Shown: piece by piece, positions 42,737 to 52,116 of the stretch
Layout: every line of letters begins with the position of its first letter
How positions within the stretch are numbered: position 1 is the stretch's first letter
Source of the DNA: Streptomyces boluensis
GTDB lineage: Bacteria > Actinomycetota > Actinomycetes > Streptomycetales > Streptomycetaceae
Reading direction: 5' to 3'
Assembly (NCBI RefSeq): GCF_009908195.1
Contig: NZ_JAAAHS010000002.1
Span: 24,725-88,724 of the forward strand
Length of the DNA stretch: 64,000 nucleotides
The notes under the pieces: model-generated
The model's database searches: none
The model's input: only the letters and a program-made list of their open reading frames with translations
Told to the model about the DNA's origin: nothing
Position numbers and translations under genes: made by a program

Positions 42737-44535
42737 GCGGCCACCCCCAACGGCCGTGCGGCGGCGATCCGGTCGCGCCACACACCGTGCACGAGCAGCG
42801 CCCACAGGGTGGCTGCCGTGATGTCGTCGGGGTGCTGTGCCTGCCTGGTGAACAGGCCGTTCACGACGCCCGGCCGCAGCTCGCCGCGGGCCGTGAGCCG
42901 GGCCGGGGCGAGTGTGTCGCGGGCGTACTCCCACAGCGGGGTGCCGGGCGTGAGCATCGCGCTGACGGGCAGGGTGAACGGCTGCTTGGGGCGGCCGAGT
43001 ACACCGTGTGGAAGGAGTCCGGCGGCGGCCGCGTACAGGCTGGTCTTGACCTGACCGCCGTGGATGCGCAGCCGGTCGGGCAGGGCACGGCCGAGGGCGA
43101 GGACACCGCGCTGGCAGAACGGAAGCCGCGCCTCGACGGAGTGGGCCATGGTGAGGTGGTCGACCCGGCGCAGATGGTAGGCGGGCAGCCGGTGGCGCAG
43201 CTCGAACTCGGTGATGCGCTCCAGGGCGGAGCCGGGTCCCTGGGTGAGGGCGTCGAGCGCGGTGGCCGGCAGCGGGCTGGTGGCCACCGCGTCCGCCCGG
43301 TACGCGTCGGTGTAGAGGCGGTGCCGCAACCGGGCCGGGAGGACGCCGAGTTGGTCGAGGTAGGCGGCGGTCCAGGGGCGGCCGTCGGCGTCGGCCTCGG
43401 CGGCGGCGCGCATCCGGGTGTAGCCGCCGAACACCTCGTCGGCGGCGTCGCCGGTGAGGGCCGCCTTGAACCCGGCGGCGCGGACGGCGGCGAACAGGGC
43501 GTGGGTGCTGACCGTGATGGGGTCGGCGTTGGGCTGGCCGAGGTGGGCCACGGTCTGCTCGATCAGCACGGGCAGCTCGGCGGGGTCGATCTCCACCTGG
43601 TGGTGGACGGTGCCGGTGTGCTCGGCGACGCTGCGCGCGTGGTGCCGTTCGTCGAAGGGCCAGCGTCCGCGGTAGGCGATGTTGAAGGAGTGCACGGGGC
43701 GGTGTTCGGCGGCGAGCGCGGTGACCAGGCTGGAGTCGAGTCCGCCTGAGGTGATCACGGCGACGGGAGCGTCCGCCGTAAGGAGGCGGCCGACTTCGTG
43801 GCGCAGGGTGCCGCGCAGGCGGCTGCCCACGGCGCGGCGGTCGTCGGGCAGCCGCGGCACCGGGTCGGGGGCGGCCCGGGTGACGATCCGCGGGGCCTGG
43901 CCGGGCCGGCAGGTGAGGGTGGTCGCCGGGGGCAGCACGGTGACGCCGGACAGCATGGTCTGCTGTCCGAACGGGGTCTTGGTGGCCAGGTAGGCGTCGA
44001 GGCCCTGCGGTCTGGTGCGGGCGGCGAGCCCGGGGAAGCCGAGCAGGGCGGGGATCTCGGAGGCGAAGTACAGGGCCCGCGCGGCGGCGTCCCAGTGGTA
44101 GTAGAGCGGCTTCATGCCGATGTGGTCGGTGGCCAGGAGAAGCCGGGGGCGCGCGCCGCGGCTGTCCAGGACGGCGATGGCGTACATGCCGTCGAGTTCG
44201 TCGACGAAGGCGTCGCCGTACTCGGCGTACAGGGCGGGGATGATGCTGCCGTCGCAGCGGTCGGTGAAGGTGTGGCCCTTCTGCGCGAGGCGGCGGCGCA
44301 GCGCGTCGTGGTTGTAGATCTCGCCGTTGAACACGGCGTGCACACGGTCGCCGAACCGGTACGGCTGGCGGCCGCCCTCGGGGTCGACGAGGGCGAGGCG
44401 ATTGTTGCCGATGCCCCAGCCGGGGCCGGTGACGTACCCGGTGCCGTCGGGTCCACCGTGCCGTTGCAGCGCGGCCACCTCGGTCAGTTCCCGTGGTGTC
44501 GCGGTGGTGTTGAAGTAGCCGTGGATGCGGCACAT
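42733..44535 (-). CDS. Class II glutamine amidotransferase/asparagine-synthetase-like protein
   Basis: 600 residues. The N-terminus is MCRIHGYF, with Cys2 as the N-terminal nucleophile after Met removal (usual MCGIxG has Gly rather than Arg at 3). RLALVDPEGGRQPY and FNGEIYNHDALRRRL complete the glutaminase domain, and VITSGGLDSSLVTAL is the PP-loop of the AMP-forming synthetase half. It therefore should use glutamine and ATP to turn a carboxylate into a primary amide; beta-lactam-synthetase-like ring closure is the alternative but those lack Cys2. ATG 44535 follows AGGGAGA. It starts 26 bp after the CysK-like gene. Likely role: amidation of a pathway amino acid or diacid. Confidence 0.9.
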   Translation of the reverse strand: MCRIHGYFNTTATPRELTEVAALQRHGGPDGTGYVTGPGWGIGNNRLALVDPEGGRQPYRFGDRVHAVFNGEIYNHDALRRRLAQKGHTFTDRCDGSIIPALYAEYGDAFVDELDGMYAIAVLDSRGARPRLLLATDHIGMKPLYYHWDAAARALYFASEIPALLGFPGLAARTRPQGLDAYLATKTPFGQQTMLSGVTVLPPATTLTCRPGQAPRIVTRAAPDPVPRLPDDRRAVGSRLRGTLRHEVGRLLTADAPVAVITSGGLDSSLVTALAAEHRPVHSFNIAYRGRWPFDERHHARSVAEHTGTVHHQVEIDPAELPVLIEQTVAHLGQPNADPITVSTHALFAAVRAAGFKAALTGDAADEVFGGYTRMRAAAEADADGRPWTAAYLDQLGVLPARLRHRLYTDAYRADAVATSPLPATALDALTQGPGSALERITEFELRHRLPAYHLRRVDHLTMAHSVEARLPFCQRGVLALGRALPDRLRIHGGQVKTSLYAAAAGLLPHGVLGRPKQPFTLPVSAMLTPGTPLWEYARDTLAPARLTARGELRPGVVNGLFTRQAQHPDDITAATLWALLVHGVWRDRIAAARPLGVAA

Positions 44536-44561
44536 GGCCCGTCTCCCTGTGGGTCGGCCGA

Positions 44562-45512
44562 TCAGTGGTGTGCCATGGACAGGTACCGCTCGCCCGAGTC
44601 GGGGAAGACGGTGACGACGGTGGCTCCGGCCCATCGGGAGCGGCCGGCGATCAGGCGGCTCGCGTGCGCCGCGGCCCCCGAGGAGATCCCGACCGGGAGT
44701 CCGGTGGCCCGGGTGACCTCGTCGGCCGTGCGGGCGGCCGCCTCGTCGGGCACGGTGACCACGTCGTCGACGAGGCTGAGGTCCGTGAGGTCGGAGACGT
44801 AGCCCGCGCCGATGCCCGGGATGCCGTGCGGGCCGCCTTCACCGCCCGACAGCACGGCGGAGCGGGCCGGTTCCACGGCGACGACGTGCACGTCGGTGTG
44901 CTGCTTCAGGTAGCGGGCGGTACCGGTGAGGGTGCCGCCGGTGCCGACCCCGCAGACGAGGACGTCCACCCGGCCCGCGGTGGCGCGCAGGATCTCCGGG
45001 CCCGTGGTGTCGTAGTGCGCCTGTACGTTGGCCGGGTTGCGGTCCTGGTGCGGAAGCCAGGAACCGGGGGTGGCCCGCTGCAGCCGCTCGGCGTGCGCCC
45101 AGGCCGCGAGCAGCCCCTCCTGGTGCGGCACGGTGACGATCTCGGCGCCCAACTGCCGCAGTATCAGGCGGCGTTCCTCGGTGGCGTTGTCGGGCATGAC
45201 GATGATGCAGCGGTGGCCGCGCAGGGTGCACAGCGCGGCGAGCGAGATGCCGGTGGAGCCGGAGGAGCACTCGATGACGGTGCCGCCCGTGGCGGGCAGC
45301 AGCCCTGTCGCCTCGGCGTCCCTGAGCATGGCGAGGGCGGGCCGGTCCTTCACGCTGGACAGCGGGTTGAGCATTTCCAGCTTGGCCAGCAGGCTGGTGT
45401 CCTCGGGGATGCCCGCGAGGCGCACGCGCAACAGCGGTGTCTCCCCGACGAGTTCCTCCACCGAGTCGACGACCCGCGAGGTCACGGGCGCGTCGGGCGT
45501 GGTGACGGTCAT
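44562..45512 (-). CDS. PLP-dependent cysteine-synthase-like beta-replacement enzyme (first copy)
   Basis: 316 residues, fold type II PLP enzyme. The Schiff-base lysine is in NPLSSVKDRPA and the phosphate loop is GVGTGGTLTG. The substrate-carboxylate loop reads SSGSTG where cysteine synthases have TSGNTG, suggesting a changed nucleophile or amino-acid substrate. Such enzymes displace acetate (or phosphate) from O-activated serine with sulphide, amines, cyanide or hydroxyurea; examples are SbnA and DcsD. ATG 45512 follows GAGAGGAG. With the serine-acetyltransferase-like gene at 51.4 kb, a beta-substituted alanine is the expected product. It is only moderately similar to the second copy at 52273. 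Confidence 0.9.
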   Translation of the reverse strand: MTVTTPDAPVTSRVVDSVEELVGETPLLRVRLAGIPEDTSLLAKLEMLNPLSSVKDRPALAMLRDAEATGLLPATGGTVIECSSGSTGISLAALCTLRGHRCIIVMPDNATEERRLILRQLGAEIVTVPHQEGLLAAWAHAERLQRATPGSWLPHQDRNPANVQAHYDTTGPEILRATAGRVDVLVCGVGTGGTLTGTARYLKQHTDVHVVAVEPARSAVLSGGEGGPHGIPGIGAGYVSDLTDLSLVDDVVTVPDEAAARTADEVTRATGLPVGISSGAAAHASRLIAGRSRWAGATVVTVFPDSGERYLSMAHH

Positions 45513-45537
45513 GGTGTGCTCCTCTCATGCGTGCGGC

Positions 45538-46338
45538 TCAGGCCGCGGCGGCGGCCTTGCCCCACACGTCGTCCAAGTGCGCCGCCGCGGCCTGCTGAAG
45601 GTGTGTGATGTCGCTGGAGACGGTGGCGAAGGTGAAACCCGAGGCGAGCCGGACAGCGGCGTCGGCCCCGGTCAGGCAGTGGATCCCGGCGGCGATCCCG
45701 GCGCCGCGGGCGGCCTCGGCGATCTCCGCGAGGGCTTCCTCCAGGGCCGGCGCGGCGTCCGGGTCCCCGAAGTAGCGGGCGCCGAGGGCCACCGACAGGT
45801 CGGCGGGCCCGACGTACACGGCGTCGAGTCCGGGCACGGCGCAGATCTCCTTCAGGTCGCGCAGTGCCGCCGCCGTCTCGATCATCACGATGCAGGCGAC
45901 CCGCTCGTCCAGTTCGGCCGGTACGGAGCCGAGCCGGACCTCGCCGCGCACCGGGCCGCCGAGGCTGCGGGTGCCGTACGGCCAGTGCCGGCAGGCACGT
46001 ACGGCGGTCATGGCCTCGGCGGCGGACTCGACCATGGGGACGATGACGCCGCGGGCGCCGCAGTCGAGGGCCTGGCCGATGGCGACGGGATCCACGGACG
46101 GCACCCGGATCACCCCGGCGGCGCTGTGCCGGGCGTCGACGGCGAGCATCGCGGACTGCCAGCCGGGCTGGTGCAGGACGCCGTGCTGGCCGTCGACGCC
46201 GATGTAGTCGTAGCCGAGTCCGGCGATGCGTTCGGTACCGACGGGGTTGTCGAGGGCGATCCAGTAGCCGACCAGCTGTTCCCGGCGGCGCAGCCGCGGC
46301 ACGAAGCTGTCGGGGCCGTGCCCGTTCCGGCCGGTCAT
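45538..46338 (-). CDS. HpcH/HpaI-family class II aldolase
   Basis: 266 residues, metal-dependent TIM-barrel. The catalytic His is in GVDGQHG, the substrate Arg in GVIRVP, the metal Glu in CIVMIETA and Asp in VGPADLS. Members cleave or form 4-hydroxy-2-oxo acids from pyruvate and an aldehyde or keto acid. Its ATG... stop arrangement gives a 4-bp overlap with the upstream TauD gene and 25 bp to the CysK-like gene. Next to PrpF-like isomerase and TauD-type oxygenase it suggests a carbon skeleton built or shortened by aldol chemistry before amination. Confidence 0.88.
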   Translation of the reverse strand: MTGRNGHGPDSFVPRLRRREQLVGYWIALDNPVGTERIAGLGYDYIGVDGQHGVLHQPGWQSAMLAVDARHSAAGVIRVPSVDPVAIGQALDCGARGVIVPMVESAAEAMTAVRACRHWPYGTRSLGGPVRGEVRLGSVPAELDERVACIVMIETAAALRDLKEICAVPGLDAVYVGPADLSVALGARYFGDPDAAPALEEALAEIAEAARGAGIAAGIHCLTGADAAVRLASGFTFATVSSDITHLQQAAAAHLDDVWGKAAAAA

Positions 46339-47198
46339 CGGTCGTCCTCCTCGATCGCGTAGCCGGTTCTGCCGTCGAGGCCGACCGGGACGTCCCCGTT
46401 GATCGACACCCGGTGCAGGACGCGCCGGTGGCCGTCGTAGTCGTTGACCGCGTAGTGCTGGGTGCTGCGGTTGTCGAAGATCAGGACGTCACCGGGCCGC
46501 CACGTCCAGCGGGCCGTGTTCTCGGGCCTGCGTACGTAGGACTGGAGGACGTCGAGGATGGGGCGGGACTCGCGCAGCTCCATGCCGAGCAGACGCTGCG
46601 CGAACCCGCCGAGGAACAGGCTGGGGTCGCCGGACTCGGGGTGGACCCGCACCACGGGGTGCGCGGCGCGCTTCTCGGTCGCCATGAACGCCTCGCGGAC
46701 GGCGTCGCCGCGTGCGGTGCCCAGACGGGGCTGTTCGGCCCTGTTGGTGTGCACGGCCCACAACCGGTCGGCGATCTGTCGCAGTTCGCGGGGCAGGTCG
46801 CGGTAGCCGGCGGCGGCGTTGGCGACGAGGGTGTCGCCGCCGTAGGGCGGCAGGACGACGCTGCGCAGCGTCGTGCCGAGCGACGGGGTGGAGGTGAAGC
46901 TGATGTCGGTGTGCCAGTGGTCGGCGCGCTGGTCCTCACCGTCCACGGGGATCACCTGCGGCGCCCCGTCGAGGGTCCGCATCAGCGGATGGGGGTCGCT
47001 GAGCGGGCCGAAGCGGCCGGCGAAGGCGAGTTGGTCGGCGTCCTTGATGTCCTGGTCGCGGAAGAACAGAACCTGGTGCCGGAGAAAAGCGGCGTGGATC
47101 TCCCGGAAAACCGTTTCGGAAAGCTCGGAGCCGAGATCGACGCCGGTTATCTCCGCGCCGATCCTGCCGCCCAGCCTGCGTATGTCGAAATCGGACAC
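46335..47198 (-). CDS. TauD/TfdA-family Fe(II)/2-oxoglutarate dioxygenase
   Basis: 287 residues. Iron ligands are HWHTDISF (HxD) and STQHYAVNDY (distal His), with the 2-oxoglutarate arginine in HRRVLHRVS. TauD enzymes hydroxylate or desaturate small substrates, often free amino acids or taurine-like molecules. It is the first gene of the eight-gene minus-strand operon, and its stop overlaps the aldolase start by 4 bp. The ATG at 47198 has AGGGTGAG about eleven bases upstream. Beta-hydroxylation of an amino or dicarboxylic acid that then meets the aldolase would make sense. Confidence 0.88.
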   Translation of the reverse strand: MSDFDIRRLGGRIGAEITGVDLGSELSETVFREIHAAFLRHQVLFFRDQDIKDADQLAFAGRFGPLSDPHPLMRTLDGAPQVIPVDGEDQRADHWHTDISFTSTPSLGTTLRSVVLPPYGGDTLVANAAAGYRDLPRELRQIADRLWAVHTNRAEQPRLGTARGDAVREAFMATEKRAAHPVVRVHPESGDPSLFLGGFAQRLLGMELRESRPILDVLQSYVRRPENTARWTWRPGDVLIFDNRSTQHYAVNDYDGHRRVLHRVSINGDVPVGLDGRTGYAIEEDDR

Positions 47199-47521
47199 AA
47201 CTCACCCTTCCCGCCGGGGACGCGTTCTTACGTGGCGCATGGGTCGCGGCACTCGTCCCACCGGTGTCAATGCCGTGACAGCTGCCGACGGAACGCGACC
47301 CTCGGAAGGCTCGATATTTCGCCAGGTTGCCGAGCAAGAGAGTGCAACTTCCGGACGTCCTGTGCACAGCGAGGCGTTCAGGTAACTCCCTGTTGAACGC
47401 GCTCGGTTGTTTCCGGAAGGGCCGAAGTGGTGACCTCGATGCACCTGGAACGGGCTCTTTCGAAAGCCACGCCGACACCGTGTGCGCCGCCCCAGGAATT
47501 CCGAACACCGCAGGAGGAACG
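47199..47521. promoter_or_regulatory. Divergent promoter region of the two amino-acid operons
   Basis: 323 bp that must carry promoters for the TauD operon (minus) and the MFS/ATP-grasp operon (plus). It is visibly less G+C-rich than its surroundings. No gene is supported: the plus-strand frame is open from 47327 but has no homology before the GTG at 47522. Shared control of both operons from this site is likely. Confidence 0.5.
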
Positions 47522-48796
47522 GTGAAGTTCCGGGAACTGCATCCCAACATCAGGCTGCGCATCGGCGTGGGGTTCGTGCAGCGGCTGCTCGCCATCATGC
47601 TGACGCCGCTGCTCGTCATCCATCTGGCCACGCTGTACGGCGCGGCCGTGGCCGGTGCGCTGACGGTGATGGTCGCGATCGCGGGCGTCGCCAGCAACTT
47701 CCTGGGTGGGCATCTCGCCGACGTGTACGGGCGCAGACCGCTGCTCGTGTGGGGCGAGTTCGGCGCGACGGTGACGTTCGTGCTGCTCGCGCTCGCCAAC
47801 TCGCCCTGGTGGCAGTCGGGTCCGCTGACGTTCGCGCTTTTCCTGGCCAGTACGTGCCTGTCGAACCTGGCGACGCCCGCTGCCGACGCCATGGTGGTCG
47901 ACGTGTCCTCGCCGGAGAACCGGACGCTCGTCTACACGATCAACTACTGGTCGATCAACCTGGCGTTCACCATCGGCGCCCTGGTCGGCGGCTTCTTCTA
48001 CGGCGAGCACTTCTTCCAGCTGCTGACCGGCGCGGCGGTGCTGTCCGCGGCGACGACGCTGGTGATGTGGCGCTGGATCAGCGAGTCCGCGCCGCGCACC
48101 GGCAAGGACGCCGCGACGGGCGTCGGGGCGATGCTGCGCGGCTATCTGACGGTCGCCAGGGACCGGGTGTTCCTGCGCCTGGTGGGCGCGGCGCTCCTGG
48201 TGTGCACCATCGAGATGCAGATCGGCTACTACATCGCGGTGCGCCTCGCGGACACGTTCCCGCACCGCACGCTGGAAGTGCTCGGCTCCTGGGGGCCGAA
48301 GATCGACGGCGTGTCCATGCTGGGTGTGCTCCGCGCCGTCAACGCCGCCCTCGTGGTGCTCCTCGTCCTGCTCGCGGGCAAGGCGCTGCGGCTGCTGTCG
48401 GAACGCTCCCGGCTGTTCGCCGGCATCGCCGCCTTCACCGTCGGCTACATGGTCTGGGCGGTCAGCGATGTCGGCTGGGTGCTGATCGCCGCCGCGGTGC
48501 TGCTCACCGTGGGGGAGATCACCTCCGTACCGGTGAAGCAGGCGATCCTCGCGGACCTCGTACCGGCGGCGGACCGCACCAAGTACATGGCGGCGTACGC
48601 GCTGCACGCCCGGGTCGCGCTGCTCCTCGCGTCGGTGTTCGTGACCGCCGGCGCGTTCGTGCCGCCGCTCGGGATGAGCCTGCTGTACGGCGCGATGGGG
48701 CTCGGCGCGGTCCTCATGTACCGCTCGCTGCTGCGGGTGCGCGCCGAACTCCGGGAGCAGGAACGGCAACCGCAGCAGAAGGCCCTGGCGGCCTGA
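47522..48796 (+). CDS. MFS transporter (12-TM), probable product exporter
   Basis: 424 residues with twelve hydrophobic helices. The first-loop motif GGHLADVYGRRPLLV matches MFS motif A and the C-terminal half has the mirrored pattern. The start is the GTG at 47522, directly preceded by GGAGGAAC; the open frame upstream to 47327 lies in the promoter region. It opens the plus-strand operon with the three ATP-grasp ligases, so it may export the peptide product. It is unlike the 14-TM exporter at 34020. Confidence 0.86.
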   Translation: MKFRELHPNIRLRIGVGFVQRLLAIMLTPLLVIHLATLYGAAVAGALTVMVAIAGVASNFLGGHLADVYGRRPLLVWGEFGATVTFVLLALANSPWWQSGPLTFALFLASTCLSNLATPAADAMVVDVSSPENRTLVYTINYWSINLAFTIGALVGGFFYGEHFFQLLTGAAVLSAATTLVMWRWISESAPRTGKDAATGVGAMLRGYLTVARDRVFLRLVGAALLVCTIEMQIGYYIAVRLADTFPHRTLEVLGSWGPKIDGVSMLGVLRAVNAALVVLLVLLAGKALRLLSERSRLFAGIAAFTVGYMVWAVSDVGWVLIAAAVLLTVGEITSVPVKQAILADLVPAADRTKYMAAYALHARVALLLASVFVTAGAFVPPLGMSLLYGAMGLGAVLMYRSLLRVRAELREQERQPQQKALAA

Positions 48797-48885
48797 CCGC
48801 CGCCCCGCCCCACGCGGAGCGGCCCAAAGCAGCCCGGAGCAACCCGGAACGACCGGAAGAGACCGGAAGAGAACGGAGAACCGCG

Positions 48886-50136
48886 ATGACGCATCCCCGT
48901 ACCCCCCGACGGCTGCTGATGGTGATGCCCTACCACCAGCTGGTCCGCAAGGCCGTGGCCGCCGGGTTCGAGGTCTGGTCGATCTGGGACCCGTCGCTGC
49001 AGACCGACGCCTATCTCGACGAGGTGGAGCGGCACTCCGAGGAGCTGCTGCTCGTCGACTTCAGCAACACGTACGCGCTGCGCGCCCTGATCGCCGCGAC
49101 CGCCCGCACCCACGCCATCGACACGGTGCTGCACCTGGGCAGCGAGGACAGTATGGGCCCGGCCGTCGAGGAGGCCGAGGCACTCGGGCTCGCCCCGAAC
49201 CCGGCCGAGACGGTGCGCCGCATCAACGACAAGGCGGCGCTGCGGGAACTCCTCAACGCGGGCGGCCTGTCCGTGGTGCGCTCGCAGGAGGTCGCGTCGG
49301 TGGACGCCGTCGTCAGGGCGGCCCCGGACTTCCCGGTGCCGTTCGTCGTCAAGCCCGCCCGCTCCTCGGGCAGCCGGGGCATCGCCCTGGTCCTCGACGC
49401 CGAGGACCTGGACGAGTGGGTGGTCCGGGTGCGGCGCGCGGGCCTGCGGGGGCCGTTCGTCCTGGAGGAGTACCTGCGCGGACCGGAGTTCAGCGTGGAG
49501 ACCCTCACCGTCGACGGGGTGCACCACGTCGTCGGCATCACCGCCAAACAGCACACCGGCGCCCCCGGCTTCGTGGAGACGGGGCACGTGTTCCCGGCGC
49601 GGATCTCGCCGGACGCGGAGACGGCGGTACGGGCCACCGTGATCGGCCTGCTCGACCTGGCCGGGTACCGCTTCGGGCCCGCGCACACCGAGGTGATCCT
49701 CACGTCGCGGGGCCCGCGGATCGTGGAGTCGCAGACCCGCCTGGGCGGCGACCGCATCCCGGCCCTGGTGGAGCTCGCCAGCGGCTTCGACCTGGAGGCC
49801 GCGGTGTTCCGTGCCCTCGCGGGCGAGGCGATCGAGGTGCCGAAGGCCCACCGGGCCGCGTCCATCGGCTTCTTCCAACTGCCGCCCGGCCACGTCGAGT
49901 CCATCTCCGGCCTCGACGAGCTGCGCGCCCAGCCGCATGTGCACGCCCTGCACTTCCCGTACCGGCCCGGCTCGGTGCTGCCGCCGGTCACGGACTCCGC
50001 GTCCCGGCACGGCTTCGTCGTGGTCGACGCCGAATCCCCCGGCCAGGCCGTACGGCGCATCGCCGCCGCGCGGGAGGCGGTCCGTGTCGTGGTCCGCGAG
50101 CAGCTGGCCACCACCCAGGAAGGAAGCGTCTGTTGA
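48886..50136 (+). CDS. ATP-grasp carboxylate-amine ligase, first copy
   Basis: 416 residues. The ATP-grasp fold is seen from the flexible glycine-rich loop VVKPARSSGSRG (about 145), the adenine hinge FVLEEYLRGPEFSVE and the metal region IVESQTRLGGD, where the classical ExNxR reads ESQTR. Members of this group condense an amino acid carboxylate with an amine through an acyl phosphate (dapdiamide- and bacilysin-type amino-acid ligases). ATG 48886 has CGGAGAA upstream. Its stop overlaps the TTG start of the second ligase. A 10-bp direct repeat (GACCGGAAGA twice) sits just before its ribosome site. Substrates unknown. Confidence 0.87.
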   Translation: MTHPRTPRRLLMVMPYHQLVRKAVAAGFEVWSIWDPSLQTDAYLDEVERHSEELLLVDFSNTYALRALIAATARTHAIDTVLHLGSEDSMGPAVEEAEALGLAPNPAETVRRINDKAALRELLNAGGLSVVRSQEVASVDAVVRAAPDFPVPFVVKPARSSGSRGIALVLDAEDLDEWVVRVRRAGLRGPFVLEEYLRGPEFSVETLTVDGVHHVVGITAKQHTGAPGFVETGHVFPARISPDAETAVRATVIGLLDLAGYRFGPAHTEVILTSRGPRIVESQTRLGGDRIPALVELASGFDLEAAVFRALAGEAIEVPKAHRAASIGFFQLPPGHVESISGLDELRAQPHVHALHFPYRPGSVLPPVTDSASRHGFVVVDAESPGQAVRRIAAAREAVRVVVREQLATTQEGSVC

Positions 50137-51404
50137 ACACCGTCCCCACCGTGCTGCTGATCGGCGGCATCGACGTCCATCTGGAGCGGGTCAAGGACCA
50201 GGGCGCCCGCGTCGTCCTGGTCCAGCACCCCGACAAGCTCACCCCGTACCAGTCGAGCCACGCCGATGTGCTGCTCGTCGTCGACTACACGGACTGGGAC
50301 ACGCTGCTCCCGTTCGCCGAGGCGGCGCGTGCCGTCTACGGCGTCGACGTGGTGTTCTCCCTGACCGAGGGCGGCCTGACTCCGGCGGGCCGGCTCAGCG
50401 ACCTGTGGGGTCTGGGCGACGGCCGCCGGCACGAGGCGAGCAGGCGGCTGCGCGACAAGTGGCTGATGCGCCGTCATCTGGCGGCGCACGGCCTGCCCGG
50501 CACCGAGGCCGCACCGGTCACCGACCGGGAGTCGCTGACCGTGTTCGGGGCCCTCGCCGGGTACCCGTTCGTCGTCAAACCCACCGGCACCACCGCCGGG
50601 TTCGGGCTGTGCAGGGCGGACGGCCCACACGACCTGGACCGGGTGTGGGAGCACGTGACGCGGCTGCTCGGCGGGCGCACCGACCGCGGTTCGACGCTGT
50701 TCACCGTGGACGGCTTCCTGATGGAGGCGTACGTCGACGGGCCCGAGTTCAGCGTCGAGGCGTTCAGCTTCGCAGGCCGGCATGTGGTGGTGGCGGTCAC
50801 CGAGAAGCTCACCGACGACGCGCACTTCGCGGAGCTGGGGCACGCCCTGCCGGCCCGCCTCTCCCCCGCCGACCGGGCCGAACTCGTCGCGGCCGTCGAC
50901 CGGTTCCTCACCGTGATGGACGTGGCCGACGGGCCGAGCCACACCGAGATCCGGCTCGGCTCACGCGGCCCGGTCGTCATCGAGTCGCACAACCGGGTCG
51001 GCGGCGGCCACCTCGCCGAGCTGGTGCGCGCCGCGTACGGCATCGACCTGAACGCCTACGCCGCCGCCTGGGCGCTCGGCCGCGCCGAGGAGCTGCCGGG
51101 CGAGCCGGTCGCGACGGGCGCCGCCTGCAACCGGTACGTAGTGCGCGACCCGGGCACGGTGACCGCGGTCGACGGCGTCGCGGAGGTCGCCGCCGCGGAC
51201 GACGTGCTGATCGCGCAGGTCTCCGTGCACCCCGGCGACACCGTACGGCCGCTGCGGGACAACTGGGACCGGATCGGCTGCGTCGTGGTGCGCGCCGCGG
51301 ACACGGATGCGGCGGTGCGCCGCTGCGAGGAGCTGACCCGGCACACGCTGCGCATCGAGACCGCCCCCGAGCACGCACGTCCCCTCGCCGCGGCGATGAG
51401 ATGA
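50133..51404 (+). CDS. ATP-grasp carboxylate-amine ligase, second copy
   Basis: 423 residues from a TTG at 50133, whose codon overlaps the previous gene's TGA (TTGA), with AGGAAGGAAG upstream; no ATG or GTG gives a full N-terminus (NTVPTVLLIGGIDVHL). FVVKPTGTTAGFG is the glycine-rich loop, FLMEAYVDGPEFSVEAFS the hinge, and VVIESHNRVGGGHL the metal region. It is clearly related to the first copy and translationally coupled to it, which suggests that the two act in series or as a pair on one peptide. The CysE-like gene follows with 17 bp. Confidence 0.87.
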   Translation: MNTVPTVLLIGGIDVHLERVKDQGARVVLVQHPDKLTPYQSSHADVLLVVDYTDWDTLLPFAEAARAVYGVDVVFSLTEGGLTPAGRLSDLWGLGDGRRHEASRRLRDKWLMRRHLAAHGLPGTEAAPVTDRESLTVFGALAGYPFVVKPTGTTAGFGLCRADGPHDLDRVWEHVTRLLGGRTDRGSTLFTVDGFLMEAYVDGPEFSVEAFSFAGRHVVVAVTEKLTDDAHFAELGHALPARLSPADRAELVAAVDRFLTVMDVADGPSHTEIRLGSRGPVVIESHNRVGGGHLAELVRAAYGIDLNAYAAAWALGRAEELPGEPVATGAACNRYVVRDPGTVTAVDGVAEVAAADDVLIAQVSVHPGDTVRPLRDNWDRIGCVVVRAADTDAAVRRCEELTRHTLRIETAPEHARPLAAAMR

Positions 51405-51421
51405 GAGGAGTGGCCGGTCCC

Positions 51422-52075
51422 ATGTCACCGAAGCAGCAGGACTCCGCGCGGCTTGGGCTGTTCAGCACCCTGCGCGAGGACCTCGACACCGTCGTCGAGC
51501 GCGACCCGTCGGTACGCGGCCGCTGGGAGGCGTCGCGGCACCCCGCGCTGACCGCCCTGTGGGTGCACCGGGTCGCGCACCGGCTGCACCGGCGCGGGCA
51601 CCGCGCCCTGAGCGGCACCCTGGCCCGCTGGGCGCGGCGCCGCACGGGCGTGGAGATCCACCCCGGCGCGACGCTCGGGCGCCGGGTGTTCATCGACCAC
51701 GGCGCGGCCGTGGTGATCGGCGAGACCGCCGTCGTCGGCGCGGACGTGACGATCTATCACCAGGTCACGCTCGGCGCCGTCGGCTGGTGGGTGGACTCCC
51801 ACCGCCCGGCGGGCGAGCGCCGCCACCCGGTGGTAGGCGACGGAGTGATCCTCGGCGCCGGGGCGACCGTGCTCGGCGCGGTGACCATCAGCGACCGCGC
51901 GCTGATCGGCGCCAAGGCCGTGGTCACCCGGGACGTCCCGGCCCTGGCCCGGGTGTACGCACCTGCGGCCGTGGTCAAGTCCCCCACGCCACAGGCGATT
52001 TCACGGCCCCACCTCGCGGTGGTCCCACCCCCCGCCGACCCCGTCCGGCTGGTGGCGTCGGCCGGGTCGTGGTGA
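51422..52075 (+). CDS. Serine O-acetyltransferase-like protein (CysE family)
   Basis: 217 residues. The left-handed beta-helix begins at about residue 75 with VEIHPGATLGRRVFIDHGAA, includes the catalytic His of IDHG and IYHQVTLGAVG, and carries VVGDGVILGAGATVLG. CysE moves acetyl from acetyl-CoA to L-serine. The ATG at 51422 is preferred (AGAGGAG upstream); ATG 51401 overlapping the previous stop is the alternative. It sits among ligases and just before a CysK-like gene, so it is probably the dedicated supplier of O-acetylserine for beta-replacement rather than primary cysteine synthesis, as DcsE is in D-cycloserine synthesis. Confidence 0.9.
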   Translation: MSPKQQDSARLGLFSTLREDLDTVVERDPSVRGRWEASRHPALTALWVHRVAHRLHRRGHRALSGTLARWARRRTGVEIHPGATLGRRVFIDHGAAVVIGETAVVGADVTIYHQVTLGAVGWWVDSHRPAGERRHPVVGDGVILGAGATVLGAVTISDRALIGAKAVVTRDVPALARVYAPAAVVKSPTPQAISRPHLAVVPPPADPVRLVASAGSW

Positions 52076-52116
52076 GCCATCAATCGGCAGCCGGCACCAG
52101 CCGGTCGCGGCCAACA

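Noticed and set aside
42733..44535. Beta-lactam synthetase
   Set aside because: Those AsnB relatives lose the N-terminal cysteine nucleophile; here Cys2 is present.
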